The notes: generated by a model not told the origin, from the letters alone. 64,000 nt of DNA from Kuafuiihalomonas sp050331295 (GCA_050331295.1 JBHJGZ010000001.1:124001-188000); one strand, 5' to 3'. Shown: positions 50,730 through 62,471, numbered from the stretch's first letter. Program-made: numbers and translations.

Positions 50730-51209
50730 TCACAGTAACGGACGGTGGGCGAGGAGCACACCGTCCGGATCTGCGTAGATGTGCATGCCGGGGCGAATCA
50801 CGGCACCGAGGAAGAGCAGGTCTACATCCCTTTCGCCAAGGCCGCGCTTTTCGGTTTTGCGAGGACAGGACGCCAGGGCCAAGACCCCGATATCCATCTG
50901 TTCAACCGCGGCGCGGTCTCGGATCGCCCCGAAGATGACGACGCCTTCCCAGCCATGGTCGACTCCGAGTTGAGCCAGCCGGTCGCCGAGCATCGCTCGT
51001 CGGACCGACCCCCCCGCGTCGACGACCAGGACCCGACCTTCTCCACCCTCACTGAGCGCTTCCCGCATCTTCGTGTTGTCTTCGTACGCGAGGAGGGTGG
51101 TCACGCGGCCATTGAACTGGCGTCGGCCGCCGAACGACTGAAGCCCGGGCAACAGCACTTCAGCGTCCTCGTGCGCATCCGAGAGGTCAGCGGTCGAGAA
51201 CTCCACCAT
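50730..51209 (-). CDS. rraA: RraA family protein (regulator of ribonuclease E activity type)
   Basis: The 159-residue protein matches RraA: STADLSDAHED, VTTLLAYEDNTKMREAL, GRVLVVDAGGSVRRAMLGDRLA, GWEGVVIFGAIRD and DVDLLFLGAVIRPGMHIYADPDG. RraA binds RNase E and slows mRNA decay; the family also includes 4-hydroxy-4-methyl-2-oxoglutarate aldolases, with Arg and Asp in the GxRD region. The GDRLA/AIRD segments are compatible with both. The length is that of RraA. It is convergent with dps and divergent from the SDR at 51314. Confidence 0.88.
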   Translation of the reverse strand: MVEFSTADLSDAHEDAEVLLPGLQSFGGRRQFNGRVTTLLAYEDNTKMREALSEGGEGRVLVVDAGGSVRRAMLGDRLAQLGVDHGWEGVVIFGAIRDRAAVEQMDIGVLALASCPRKTEKRGLGERDVDLLFLGAVIRPGMHIYADPDGVLLAHRPLL

Positions 51210-51313
51210 GCGCCGCTAAATCCGAGTCCGATCGGTGTCAAACACCCTTTCGGCCCAAACCGGAAGCGATTCCTCGATGACTTCGTGGGCGGACTCGCTG
51301 ATAGTGACCTCGC

Positions 51314-51988
51314 ATGAGGAACGCGATCATCGCTGGCGTCGGTCCAGGGGTCGGCATTGCGGTGGCGGAGCGGTTTGGCCGCGAAGGTTTCACCGTCGCC
51401 CTTCTCGCGCGAAACGAGCAGCGACTGGACCACCTGGGGGCGGAGTTGGGTCGGAAGGGCGTGCAAGCCATCACGATTCCGGTCGACCTATCGGAACCGA
51501 GCGCGGTCCGGTCTGCGATGCAGTCGGCGGAGGGCCGACTCGGAAGCGTGGACCTGTTGGTCTATAACGCGGCAGTTTGGCGGGAGGTACCGGTGATGGA
51601 CATCGACCCGGAGACCTTCATCGCCGACCTCTCTTTGTCGGTGGTGGGGGCTTTGGTCTCGGCTCAAACCGTGTACCCCGGGATGCGGGAGCGAGGTTCG
51701 GGAACGATCATCTTCACCGGCGGTGGTCTCGCCCTGTTTCCGGAATACGGAAAGGGCGTGTCGTCATTGTCGGCGAGCAAGGCTGCCCTTCGCAACCTGG
51801 CCTTCGCGATGGCCAAGGAGTCCGAAGCGGATGGCGTTCATGTGGCCACCGTAACCATCGCTGGCGCTGTCGAAGTGGGTACGCCCTTCGATCCCGCATT
51901 CATCGCGGAGGAGTTCTGGACCCTCCATCATCAGGCACGGCCCGACTGGCAGGTCGAGCGGGTGTTCAAGGGACTTTCTCCATCTTGA
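51314..51988 (+). CDS. SDR-fold protein with atypical active site
   Basis: The 224-residue protein has an SDR nucleotide-binding start (MRNAIIAGVGPGVGIAVAERF), YNAAVW for the usual NNAG, and IIFTGGGLALFPEYG followed by SLSASKAAL. Lys156 is kept, but the residue four before it is Leu152, not Tyr, and the Ser position is Gly. It may use another residue (Tyr145 is near) or be a non-classical member. It is divergent from rraA (104 bp) and ends 41 bp before the amino-acid permease on the same strand. Confidence 0.75.
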   Translation: MRNAIIAGVGPGVGIAVAERFGREGFTVALLARNEQRLDHLGAELGRKGVQAITIPVDLSEPSAVRSAMQSAEGRLGSVDLLVYNAAVWREVPVMDIDPETFIADLSLSVVGALVSAQTVYPGMRERGSGTIIFTGGGLALFPEYGKGVSSLSASKAALRNLAFAMAKESEADGVHVATVTIAGAVEVGTPFDPAFIAEEFWTLHHQARPDWQVERVFKGLSPS

Positions 51989-52029
51989 CCCGTGACCGCC
52001 GGTGATCCGGAGCGTTAACCAGGTCTCTC

Positions 52030-53337
52030 ATGTCCTCACGGAATGAAGACCGACGGCGCTTCGGGGTCGGAACTCTGACCGCTTTGGTGGTCGGGAACGC
52101 GATAGGGGCCGGCGTGTACACGACATCCGGCTTCGCCCTCGCGGACCTCGGAAGTCGAGAATGGGTTCTGTGGGCTTGGGTGGTAGGAGGCTTCGTCGCC
52201 CTTTTGGGAGCCGCCAGCTACGGAATGCTCGCCCGGCAGGTCACTGAATCGGGCGGAGAGTACGTGTATCTGTCCCGATCTCTCCATCCGGTTGCGGGCT
52301 CGGTGGCCGGCTGGATATCCCTCTTGGCTGGCTTTTCCGGGGCCATCGCCTTCTCCGCCCAGGCCTTGGAGGCTTACGCCCGCGCAGCGATTCCGGCGTT
52401 GGCGCCGCTTCCGCACCATACCATCGCCGTCTCTTCGATTCTGGCCGCCGGCTGGATGCATACCCGGCGCGGCCACATCGGGGCGCGACTTCACAACGGC
52501 ATCGTGATCGTCATGCTCGGAGGTCTGGTCACCCTTTGCATTTGGGCGGCCTTTCTCTGGGGCCTCGGATCGTGGACGCCACCGCCACCGCTTCATCGAC
52601 CACCGACATTTCGACTCGATGTCTTTGCCATGACGCTGGTGTGGGTCTCGCTCAGCTATTCCGGGTTCAACGCAGCGGTCTACGTCGCCGACGAGGCTCG
52701 CGACCCGCACCGGAGCATCCCGCGCGCCATGTGGCTCGGCACCGCGGCCACCATGATTCTCTACGTGGCCGTCAACACCGTCTTTCTGTACGTGCCAAGA
52801 TCCGACGTCATCGCCGGTCAACCCGAGGTTGCGGCGCTGGCGGCAGAGGCCCTCGGAGGCCGGATGCTTCGGCGGATGGTCGAGGTCCTTATCGCCTTCT
52901 CACTGCTGACTTCGGTGACGGCCATGGTGCTCGCGGGGCCCCGTGTGTACGCCAAGATGGCCGATGACGGGGTGCTCCCCGCCATTTTTCGGTCGGAATC
53001 GAAGCCGTTTCCGCGCTTCGCCATCTATCTGCAAGTTGGATTGGCCGTGCTGCTGACGCTGGTCAGCGGCCTTCGGGAACTTCTGTCCTACCTCGGACTC
53101 ACGCTTTCTCTATGTCTCGCGCTGGCGGTGAGCACGCTCTTCGTTCGGCATCTTCGGCGGGGGGAGCGTCCTCAAACATGGTTGTATCCCGTCGCGCCGG
53201 CCATGTTCTTGGCTTGTACCCTGACCTTCGCCGGGCTGTCGGCGGCTCGAAATCCGACCGAACTGGTCGCCGCGGCGATGACGTTCGGTGTCGGCATCGC
53301 TGCGTATCTGCTTCGCAGGTCTTCACTCCTTCGCTGA
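52030..53337 (+). CDS. APC-family amino-acid permease
   Basis: The 435-residue membrane protein has about twelve helices and the APC signatures: GTLTALVVGNAIGAGVYTTSG, SGGEYVYLSRSLHPVAGSVAGW, LVWVSLSYSGFNAAVYVADE, RDPHRSIPRAM and VTAMVLAGPRVYAKMADDGVLP. The early glycine-rich segment (GNAIGAGVY) is the substrate-backbone site. It imports or exchanges amino acids; which one is unknown. The gene ends 12 bp from the convergent ada gene. Confidence 0.92.
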   Translation: MSSRNEDRRRFGVGTLTALVVGNAIGAGVYTTSGFALADLGSREWVLWAWVVGGFVALLGAASYGMLARQVTESGGEYVYLSRSLHPVAGSVAGWISLLAGFSGAIAFSAQALEAYARAAIPALAPLPHHTIAVSSILAAGWMHTRRGHIGARLHNGIVIVMLGGLVTLCIWAAFLWGLGSWTPPPPLHRPPTFRLDVFAMTLVWVSLSYSGFNAAVYVADEARDPHRSIPRAMWLGTAATMILYVAVNTVFLYVPRSDVIAGQPEVAALAAEALGGRMLRRMVEVLIAFSLLTSVTAMVLAGPRVYAKMADDGVLPAIFRSESKPFPRFAIYLQVGLAVLLTLVSGLRELLSYLGLTLSLCLALAVSTLFVRHLRRGERPQTWLYPVAPAMFLACTLTFAGLSAARNPTELVAAAMTFGVGIAAYLLRRSSLLR

Positions 53338-53349
53338 AGGCAGGAAGAT

Positions 53350-54423
53350 TCAGGATCGTTTCGGGCCCCCCTCACGCTGGAGCAATCGATGCTTCCGTTC
53401 GATGCCCCAGCGATATCCGGAAAGGGAGCCGTCTTTGGCCACCACTCGGTGACATGGAACCGCAACCGCGAGGGGATTCGCGCCACACGCCCGGGCCACG
53501 GCCCTGGTCGCGCGGGGCGACCCGATCGCCTCCGCGATGTCGGCGTAGGTTCGTCTCTCCCCCGCAGGAATCTCACGAAGCGCCTGCCACACTCTTTCCT
53601 GAAAAGCGGTGCCCCGAATATCGAGGGGAAGGTGGGATTCGAGGGTGGGATCTTCGAGGAGCCCAACCACCTGGGCGACCGTCCCTTCGAACGCCTCGTC
53701 AGCCCCGACCAGGGTGGCTCGGGCGAATCGGTGTTGAAGGTCCTGCACCAGGGCTTCAGGGTCATCGCCCAAAAGGATGGCGCAGACGCCCCGTTCCGTG
53801 GCTGCCACCAGGAACGAGCCGAGGGTGCATTCACCCACCGCGAAGCGAATGATCTCTCCCTGTCCTCCGGTTCGAAACTGATGGGGCGTCATCCCGAGCC
53901 GTTGCTTGGCATGTTCATAGAACCGGCTCGACGAATTGAAACCAGCGTCGAAGATGGCCTGGGTAACGGTCCTGGTCCCTTCGAGTCCGCGGCGCGCGGC
54001 GGTGGCGCGGAGGGCTCGGGCGTAGGCCTTGGGCGTCAATCCGGTCGCTGCCTTGAAGACTCGGTGGAGGTGGTGGGGGCTCAGTCCCACCGCTTCCGCG
54101 ATCTCGGAAAGCGTCGGCTCATGTTCGGCCTCCTCGATGATTCGACAGATCTTGGTCACCATGAGGACGTTTTGTTCCTGGCGAAACGAGGACTCCGGCT
54201 GACACCGTTTACAGGGTCGGTATCCGGCCGCCCGGGCTTTCGCGGCATCTTCGAAGAATTCGACATTCTCCTGGCGAGGGGTTCGCGCTGCGCATGAAGG
54301 TCGACAGAAGATGCCGGTGGTCTTGACGGCGTAGAAGAACTGCCCATCCTGGCTGCGGTCTCGTCGTAGGACCGCTTCATAGCGAGGGTTCTTCGTCGGG
54401 GTCATGGGGGTGGTGCTCAGCAT
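53350..54423 (-). CDS. ada: Ada-type bifunctional methylated-DNA repair methyltransferase and AraC regulator
   Basis: The 357-residue protein has all Ada parts: an N-terminal zinc/methylphosphotriester domain (FYAVKTTGIFCRPSCAAR, then YRPCKRCQP, four Cys), an AraC-type helix-turn-helix (LSEIAEAVGLSPHHLHRVFK), and an O6-alkylguanine methyltransferase domain with PCHRVVAKDGSLSGYRWG (acceptor Cys in PCHR). It repairs alkylated DNA and activates its own regulon after self-methylation. The start is ATG 54423 or 54405. It is divergent from the histidine kinase gene (54600). Confidence 0.95.
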   Translation of the reverse strand: MLSTTPMTPTKNPRYEAVLRRDRSQDGQFFYAVKTTGIFCRPSCAARTPRQENVEFFEDAAKARAAGYRPCKRCQPESSFRQEQNVLMVTKICRIIEEAEHEPTLSEIAEAVGLSPHHLHRVFKAATGLTPKAYARALRATAARRGLEGTRTVTQAIFDAGFNSSSRFYEHAKQRLGMTPHQFRTGGQGEIIRFAVGECTLGSFLVAATERGVCAILLGDDPEALVQDLQHRFARATLVGADEAFEGTVAQVVGLLEDPTLESHLPLDIRGTAFQERVWQALREIPAGERRTYADIAEAIGSPRATRAVARACGANPLAVAVPCHRVVAKDGSLSGYRWGIERKHRLLQREGGPKRS

Positions 54424-54599
54424 ACGCGATCTCCCGGGGTTCTCGGCTTTCTTCGGCGGGCTCCGGCTTCGGTCTCGGGTGTGGCCCATGGTTTCGGTCC
54501 GCAGCATGGGGCATGGACCCACGACGGTGCGATCCGGTTCTTGCTCTCGAATTCAATGGCCTTGGAAGGAGCCGGGGTGACCGGTTAGGGCTAGCTGCG

Positions 54600-55988
54600 A
54601 TGGACGCGTCGGTCGAACTCTCTCATTCGCGGCTCGATGAACCCACGATGGGGTCCGAGCTGTTGAAGCAGGGGCGCGTTGGCGTCAAGGTCCTGTCCTT
54701 TTTTGGATGCTTGTCCGCCGCGGTTGGACTCTCGAACCTGCTGCTTTCCCAGTTCGCGTCGAACCCCGTGATCACGCCGTCACTGATTCCCATCGCCCTC
54801 CAGAACGAGGCTGCGGTCCTGGGTTCCAGCTTGTTGCTTTGGGCGGGCTCGAAGCGGCTGGAGTCGATCTTGGTGCTTCGGATTTTGACGACTGCGTTCA
54901 TTGCCCTCGTTCTTCTCCTATTGAGTCGCGAAGAGGTGGTGACGATCGTCGGAAATATGGGACCGGTGGTGGTGTTCTTCTATGTCGCGGCGACATCGGT
55001 CGTGCCGTTGGGACCGGTGTGGACATTCGCCATCGGCGTGGTCCTGGCGCTCTCTTTCGCACGGGGGGCGTTTGGGGCGGTCGCCGTCCCGTTTGCTCCG
55101 GGCGTCATCTTCATCGTGCTGGCGACCACCGGTGCGTCGCTGGTGCTGATGAGGCTTCGGCGCAGTCTGGCCGAGCAGAACCTCGCTACGGCTCGGTACG
55201 CTCGAGAACTGGAGGCAAGCCACGCAGCGCTGCTGGAGGCGCAGCTTCAGCTGGTGCAATCCGAAAAGATGCGGGCTCTGGGCGACCTCGTGGCGGGTCT
55301 GGCCCACGAGCTCAACACGCCGGTGGGTACTCTGCGCTCCGGCGCCCAGGCTGTCCAAAAGTTTGGGCCGCGTCTTCGACAGGCGATGGAAGAGGGCGAC
55401 CGCACTCGACTCCAGACCCTGACCGAGAAGCTCTCACCCTTGGGACAAAACATCGAAAACGCGTCCACCCGAGTGGCGTCGTTGGTGACCCAACTGAAGG
55501 CCTTCTCGCGGCTGGACGAGGCGGACCAGGCGTGGGTGGATATCAACCAGAGTCTTCGACAGTCTGCAGAGCTGGCCAGACAAGGCACCGCGATTCGCTT
55601 TCATTTCGACCTTCAGGCGCTGCCGAAGCTTCTGTGCCACGTGCGCAATCTCAACCAAGTTTTTCACGAGTTGCTTCGAAACGCGGTCCAGGCCATCGGA
55701 CGGGACGGAGATGTGTGGATCTCGACGATGCATGCGGATGCTGAGGTGCGAGTCGAGATCCGGGACAACGGACCTGGTATGACCGAAGATGTTCGGGCCC
55801 GGGTCTTCGATCCGGGATTTACGACCAAGGGAGTCAAGGTGGGTACCGGCTTGGGGCTCGCCATCGTCTACCGCACCGTGCAGGACCACGGCGGCCGGGT
55901 CGAAGTGGAGTCCGAACCGGCCGTCGGGTCCACCTTTCGGCTCGTCCTCCCGAACCGGTTGGCTGATACGGCCGCTTCGGCCGACTGA
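54600..55988 (+). CDS. Membrane sensor histidine kinase
   Basis: The 462-residue protein has about six membrane helices (residues 28-185), a coiled coil (about 188-225), then a HisKA domain with LVAGLAHELNTPVG (phospho-acceptor His236) and an ATPase domain with LLRNAVQAIG, IRDNGPGM, FTTKGVKVGTGLGLAIV and DHGGRVEVESEP. The sensor part has no named domain; it resembles membrane-embedded sensors. No response regulator is nearby, so it is an orphan here. An ATG at 54648 is also possible. Confidence 0.9.
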   Translation: MDASVELSHSRLDEPTMGSELLKQGRVGVKVLSFFGCLSAAVGLSNLLLSQFASNPVITPSLIPIALQNEAAVLGSSLLLWAGSKRLESILVLRILTTAFIALVLLLLSREEVVTIVGNMGPVVVFFYVAATSVVPLGPVWTFAIGVVLALSFARGAFGAVAVPFAPGVIFIVLATTGASLVLMRLRRSLAEQNLATARYARELEASHAALLEAQLQLVQSEKMRALGDLVAGLAHELNTPVGTLRSGAQAVQKFGPRLRQAMEEGDRTRLQTLTEKLSPLGQNIENASTRVASLVTQLKAFSRLDEADQAWVDINQSLRQSAELARQGTAIRFHFDLQALPKLLCHVRNLNQVFHELLRNAVQAIGRDGDVWISTMHADAEVRVEIRDNGPGMTEDVRARVFDPGFTTKGVKVGTGLGLAIVYRTVQDHGGRVEVESEPAVGSTFRLVLPNRLADTAASAD

Positions 55989-56007
55989 GGTCGACCTGCG
56001 ACGGGGC

Positions 56008-57645
56008 TCATTCTCCGAGTATGTCGAGGGCGTTTCGAATGTCCTCTTCCATGCACACGGCCACGGATCGATTGTTGAACAGGCCACTCTTTCTCTCCAA
56101 CTCTCGGCGAAGGATCGGCGCCGTTCGAGGATCGTGGAGGGCGATCAGCCGACTGACGTACCACTTTCGGATGTTGCAGTTCTTGGTCCCATTGATCCGA
56201 AGCTGATTGGAAAGATAGTCCAGCCGATCCAGGCGGTGGGTCTCGTCCAGAAGCTCCAGTCCTTCGTAAGCCTGGCGCCGATCGGAGAACGACCGAGCCT
56301 CTCTCGCAAGGAAAGCGAGGATCGGAGCCGACGCCGGGGACAGGGTCTTGCCCAGCGTTTCGATGAGTCGCGACAGCGACGGGTCGTCAGACTCCACCAG
56401 GGCCCGAACGTTTCGGCCAAAGGTCTCGTCTCGGGCGGTTTCAGGCGTGGTCTCTAGGGCCTTCAGGTACGCGGCGAGTGCGGCGTTCACGTCTCCTTCG
56501 CGAAAGGAAAGATGGCCACCGATCATGTGGAGCTCACCGTCTCTCGGACGCTCCTGCACCAACTCCGTCACCAAGCGCCGAGCTTTCGGCCAGTCCATCT
56601 CCGTCATCGCTTGGTCGAGGCGGGAACGGCGTAGGTCGCTGACCGAGTAGACGAAGCTTCCCGCCATCAGGAGCCCTGCCATCACGAGCCCGAGGCGCAA
56701 GACCATCCGCTTGAAGAGAGGCCGAGAGGGTGTGGCCTCTTCCCGGAAGATTCGGGTGGAAAGGTCCGTGAGCGACGGTACTCGGGTCGGATCTCTCGTT
56801 CGTAGAGACGATGCGAGGGCCTCTCGAAACTCCGTTGCGTTCTGGAAGCGATGGGCCGGCTCCTTTTCCAGGGCTGTCATGACAACCTGCTCCAGGCGCT
56901 GGACATCCAGTCCTTCGAGCCGGGACAGGTTCAGGGGCGGCGGGGTCTCGGTGACGTGTTTGCGCAATATCCCCGCCATGTCGGTGGCGGGAAAGAGGAC
57001 GCGGCCAGTCAGAGCCTGGTACAAGATCACGCCGACCGCGTACAGATCGGTTCGGCCATCGATGGCGTCGCCGAGCGCCTGCTCGGGGGACATGTACCGG
57101 GGCGTTCCGAACACGAAACCGGACTGGGTCAGGTTCGGAGCCTCTTCGGGGCTGGCCGCCAGGACCTTGACCAATCCGAAGTCCAGAATCTTGGCGGTGG
57201 GTCGACCGCGCCGCTCCACCACCATGATGTTGTCGGGCTTGAGATCTCGGTGGACCATGCCTCGGTCGTGGGCGTGCTCGAGGGCAGAGAGCACCTGATC
57301 GATGAGCTCCAAGAGGAGACCAGGGCTCATGTCTTGCGACGCGACGGAGAGTGATGTGCCTTCCAAGAGCTCCATCACCATGAACAACTCGCCTTCGTCG
57401 GTGCGACCGAAGTCGGTCACCCGGACGATGTGGGGGTCGTCGAGCTGGATCATGGACCGAGCCTCGCGCTGGAAACGTTCTTCGATGCCCGGGATGTGTA
57501 AGGTTTCCTTGCGGAGGAGCTTCAGGGCCAATGGGGTGTCCATCTCGGTATGTTGCACCCGATAGACGGTACCCATGGCGCCTTGCCCGAGGACCCGAAC
57601 GACGCGGTATCGCTCCCCGAGGATCTGACCGACTTCGACCCCCAC
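56008..57645 (-). CDS. Eukaryote-type Ser/Thr protein kinase with a single membrane helix
   Basis: The 545-residue protein has a complete kinase domain (1-285): GQGAMGTVY, Lys42, MVHRDLKPDN with catalytic Asp134, LDFGLVK (Asp155), and GTPRYMSPEQAL. A membrane helix follows at about 312-335 (VLRLGLVMAGLLMAGSFVY), then about 200 residues of helical, TPR-like or HEAT-like repeats in the periplasm. The repeats could bind a signal or protein. This domain layout is common in Myxococcota. It ends 19 bp from the convergent kinase gene above. Confidence 0.95.
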   Translation of the reverse strand: MGVEVGQILGERYRVVRVLGQGAMGTVYRVQHTEMDTPLALKLLRKETLHIPGIEERFQREARSMIQLDDPHIVRVTDFGRTDEGELFMVMELLEGTSLSVASQDMSPGLLLELIDQVLSALEHAHDRGMVHRDLKPDNIMVVERRGRPTAKILDFGLVKVLAASPEEAPNLTQSGFVFGTPRYMSPEQALGDAIDGRTDLYAVGVILYQALTGRVLFPATDMAGILRKHVTETPPPLNLSRLEGLDVQRLEQVVMTALEKEPAHRFQNATEFREALASSLRTRDPTRVPSLTDLSTRIFREEATPSRPLFKRMVLRLGLVMAGLLMAGSFVYSVSDLRRSRLDQAMTEMDWPKARRLVTELVQERPRDGELHMIGGHLSFREGDVNAALAAYLKALETTPETARDETFGRNVRALVESDDPSLSRLIETLGKTLSPASAPILAFLAREARSFSDRRQAYEGLELLDETHRLDRLDYLSNQLRINGTKNCNIRKWYVSRLIALHDPRTAPILRRELERKSGLFNNRSVAVCMEEDIRNALDILGE

Positions 57646-57760
57646 GCCCCCTACTTTACCACCGATGTTCGAACGGTCCGCGTGTTCCGCGAGGTCTCAT
57701 CCATGGAGCCCCCGCATTGCTCGGGACCCAGGTTTTGGTTCAGGGTAACGCGGGCTCGCG

Positions 57761-58609
57761 ATGCGCCTCCTCTATGTTCTGGGTACCAGCTTCAGCGGCT
57801 CATCCATCTTGAATGCACTGATGGCGCGTCATCCCGATGTGCTCGCGCTCAACGAGTTGGTGAACCTGGGACGCGAACTCCGGGCCCCTTGGGATGGGAA
57901 CCGTCGTCACCCTTTGCGTCAGCCCTTCTGGTGCGAGGTCAAGGAGGCCTTCGAAGCCATGGGGGGGCGCTTCGACCAACTCCGATTGGAGTGGGGATGG
58001 AAGCATGCGGCGCTTGGAGGACGTCGCGCCCGCGCGCGCTGGGCCCGCGAACACCGAAACCTCTTCCGCGCCCTGGGCCATGTATCGAACGCGTCCGTCT
58101 TCCTGGACTCCAGCAAGAGTGCTCGGCGCCTCGAACGTCTGATGCAATCCGGCTACGCGCCAAGGGTCGTGCACATCGTCCGGGACGGTCGGAGCGTTTG
58201 TGCTTCGGGCCTGAAGCGAGGCTTCAGCTTCGCGTTCATGTTGCGGGGCGTTCAGCTCGATTGGCTACGGTCCGAGATGTTCCGACGGCGGATGACGCCC
58301 GAGCGATTCATGCGGCTTCGGTTCTGCGACCTGGTGTCGAATCCGCGGGAAGAGCTGGAGCGGATCTGTCGCCACGTGGGCCTCGAGTACCACGCCGAAC
58401 AGCTGGAGGTTCACCGTCCAGTGGAGCATCCGGTCGCCATCGGGGCCAAAGGCTTTTGGATGCTGAAGCGCGGACTGGTGGTCCAGCCGCCGCAACGGGC
58501 GCGTCTCCTCGGCTCCCATGAAATGCTCTATCGGGCCGGGGGCGGGCCGCTCCGGGACGTTTCGCTGGGCCTCCAGCATCCTCGGGGTGCTGGAGAGGGG
58601 ACGACCTAA
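57761..58609 (+). CDS. Sulfotransferase family protein
   Basis: The 282-residue protein has the PAPS-binding motifs: GTSFSGSSILNALMARHPDV (5'-phosphate loop near residue 8) and VVHIVRDGRSVCAS (3'-phosphate loop near 140, with Arg and Ser), plus FLDSSKSARRL. It would transfer sulfate to a carbohydrate, lipid or small molecule. No partner gene is adjacent. Its 3' end overlaps the convergent Cys-rich lipoprotein gene by 4 bp. Confidence 0.85.
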   Translation: MRLLYVLGTSFSGSSILNALMARHPDVLALNELVNLGRELRAPWDGNRRHPLRQPFWCEVKEAFEAMGGRFDQLRLEWGWKHAALGGRRARARWAREHRNLFRALGHVSNASVFLDSSKSARRLERLMQSGYAPRVVHIVRDGRSVCASGLKRGFSFAFMLRGVQLDWLRSEMFRRRMTPERFMRLRFCDLVSNPREELERICRHVGLEYHAEQLEVHRPVEHPVAIGAKGFWMLKRGLVVQPPQRARLLGSHEMLYRAGGGPLRDVSLGLQHPRGAGEGTT

Positions 58610-59667
58610 GGGGTTGGACACACTTGAGTGGACTGCGGAAACAGATCGATGGTCGTGGTCCGGTCCATGCTCGCGGCGGCGACGGCGCTCTGGACGTCCG
58701 GATCCACCGCGCACGAGGCGAGGCACTGTGCCGGACCCACAACGGTTTCGGGGCAGTTCGCCAACACGGCGTCGCAGAACGGCCGGCAGATCCAGACCTC
58801 CGAATCCTCGTTGGTGCCGCCGCCGGTGCAAAACTCACTGTTGTACACTCGAGTGTGGCGACAGTGGAATTCGGGCGTAGCGGCGGAGGGTGAGCTTCCG
58901 TGGTAGATGCGGCACTCGATGTTGTTGGGGGTGAGTCGGTCGTCGATGTTGCCCTCCAGATTCATGAAGCTGCACACCGAGAGACACTCGTCGAGACTCC
59001 CGTAGATCGCGTTCTCGTCGGTGCAGTTTGTCTGAAGGAAGCCACAGTACGTCTCGCAGTAGCCTCCACACACGCCTCCACCGGAGCGTGATGCGGCAGG
59101 ACAGAAAGAGGCGTCGTCGTTGTCGATCGCCATCTGGAGAAACTTCTGCCGACACAGAACCGTGTTGGCATCGCTGTCGTCCTCACCGACCGGAATCAAG
59201 GCGCAGGTGTTGAGACAGTCGTTTTCGTCGTCGTACCCCGGTGTGCAGGGGCTGTTCTCGTCGAGAAAGGCTGTGCAATACTCCTCGCACGCGCTGTCGA
59301 TGCAGGTGGTGGTGCCGAGTAGGGCGGCGTCCGGACAAGAGGGTTCGTCGGCTTCGAGCTGGCTGATGCGACAGGAGAGTGAGTTGCCCGTCGTATCCCC
59401 CAACATGCCGACCCGGATGTTGGGGTCGACCTCTTCGACTTCGCATTGGTCGAAACAGACGGCAAAGGATTCGAAGGTGCCCGGGCACCGGGCCACCATT
59501 TCCTGACAATAGACGTTGCAGGGCGATCCACACTCTTCCCCCGCCTCGCCCAGCTGAAAATCGACACACGATGGGATGTCGGGGTCGGATAGACAGCCGA
59601 CCCCCAGCGACGAGGTCAGGCCGGCAGTCAGAAGCGTACCCGCAGCTTTGAAATACAATTTCTTCAT
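58606..59667 (-). CDS. Cysteine-rich lipoprotein with four repeated modules
   Basis: The 353-residue protein has a lipoprotein signal ending GVGC. Its four disulfide-like modules each hold a Cys-x3-Cys or Tyr-Cys pair, then an inner Cys and a closing C-x3-C: NVYCQEMVARCPGTFESFAVCFDQC, EEYCTAFLDENSPC, ETYCGFLQTNC with CLSVC, and FCDAVLANCP with CLASC. No catalytic motif is seen. Such cysteine modules occur in secreted proteins of Myxococcota. It is last in an operon with a PEGA/TPR protein and a Ser/Thr kinase (2 nt after the former). Confidence 0.75.
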   Translation of the reverse strand: MKKLYFKAAGTLLTAGLTSSLGVGCLSDPDIPSCVDFQLGEAGEECGSPCNVYCQEMVARCPGTFESFAVCFDQCEVEEVDPNIRVGMLGDTTGNSLSCRISQLEADEPSCPDAALLGTTTCIDSACEEYCTAFLDENSPCTPGYDDENDCLNTCALIPVGEDDSDANTVLCRQKFLQMAIDNDDASFCPAASRSGGGVCGGYCETYCGFLQTNCTDENAIYGSLDECLSVCSFMNLEGNIDDRLTPNNIECRIYHGSSPSAATPEFHCRHTRVYNSEFCTGGGTNEDSEVWICRPFCDAVLANCPETVVGPAQCLASCAVDPDVQSAVAAASMDRTTTIDLFPQSTQVCPTP

Positions 59668-59669
59668 GA

Positions 59670-60587
59670 TTAATAACGAATCGCGAACCCTTGAGGGCTA
59701 GGCTCAATCCAGGACAGCTTGTCGTCCTTCCGCTCCTTCAGGATGTACAAGATGGTGCCGGCAATGATGGCCGAACCTCCGGCTGCGTACCCGGCGATGG
59801 CGATGGCCCGGTTTCGGTCGAACGAATCCAACGCATCCTCACTCTCCGGAGAGCCCGGAGGGAAGCTCTCCACATCGTCTCGGTTGTTCGCGGCCAAGAT
59901 GTTGAAGCCGATGCCGAGCCCCACCAGCCCCACGCCCGACGCGATGATGCTCGTCGGCAGCGGCCGCAGGCGGAATCCCGGGGCGGGGGCGAGAAGGGCG
60001 AGGGCTTCGGGGTCTCGTTCGAGGGCGATCTCCACCGACTCCGCCTTTCCCGAAACGACTTCGATCAGACGTACTTCTTCCAGGTAGCCGGGATGCGTGA
60101 CCTTGAGCGCGTAGCTTCCGGGGGGCACCCTTTCGCCCTTCCACGGACAGCTCGGGGTGCCTTCGGTGACGCCCCGGATCTCGATGGTGGCGCCCACGGG
60201 GTCGCAGGCGACCGACAGGGTCCCATACACCTCGCGCTCCAGCTCTTGCAGGGCCTTGAAGGCTCGTTGCTTGCGGTACGAGGCGTCAGGAAGCTTGTTG
60301 TACGCCTGGTACGCTTCGATGGCCTCTTCGTAGCGACCGAGCTCTTGGAGACACCGTGCGATGTTGAATCGGATGAGCGGCAGCGCGCTTCGGTCCACTT
60401 CGCTGGCCAGCGCTTCCGCTTCCCTGAGGGCCTTCAAGGAGGCCTCGTACTCTCCGTCCGAAAAGAGCGCCGATGCCTCATTCACCAGACGTTGGGCCCG
60501 TCGACCCGCGTCGGCGTTCGATTCCTGACTCCAGGCGGTCGTAGACAGACAGCTGCACATGGCCACCACCGCGACGATGCGATTCAT
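59670..60587 (-). CDS. TPR plus PEGA-domain envelope protein
   Basis: The 305-residue protein has a signal peptide (to about residue 20), TPR-like helices (28-115: ASALFSDGEYEASLKALREAEAL and LGRYEEAIEAYQAY), and a PEGA-type domain (about 118-190: GTLSVACDPVGATIEIRGV, VPPGSYALKVTHPGYLEE). Two membrane helices follow at about 212-228 and 262-280. PEGA domains bind carbohydrate or act as receptors. Genes on either side: the kinase ends 21 bp before it and the Cys-rich lipoprotein starts 2 nt after it, so one operon is likely. Confidence 0.85.
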   Translation of the reverse strand: MNRIVAVVAMCSCLSTTAWSQESNADAGRRAQRLVNEASALFSDGEYEASLKALREAEALASEVDRSALPLIRFNIARCLQELGRYEEAIEAYQAYNKLPDASYRKQRAFKALQELEREVYGTLSVACDPVGATIEIRGVTEGTPSCPWKGERVPPGSYALKVTHPGYLEEVRLIEVVSGKAESVEIALERDPEALALLAPAPGFRLRPLPTSIIASGVGLVGLGIGFNILAANNRDDVESFPPGSPESEDALDSFDRNRAIAIAGYAAGGSAIIAGTILYILKERKDDKLSWIEPSPQGFAIRY

Positions 60588-60608
60588 CCCTCCTCCTTTC
60601 GTGCCGGT

Positions 60609-62399
<1,791 letters not shown>

Positions 62400-62471
62400 C
62401 GGGAGGAGGGCAGAGAACGATCCCTTCCGACAAGCACCCTAACCTTGCTTTTGTCGCGCAGGGAATGGCGA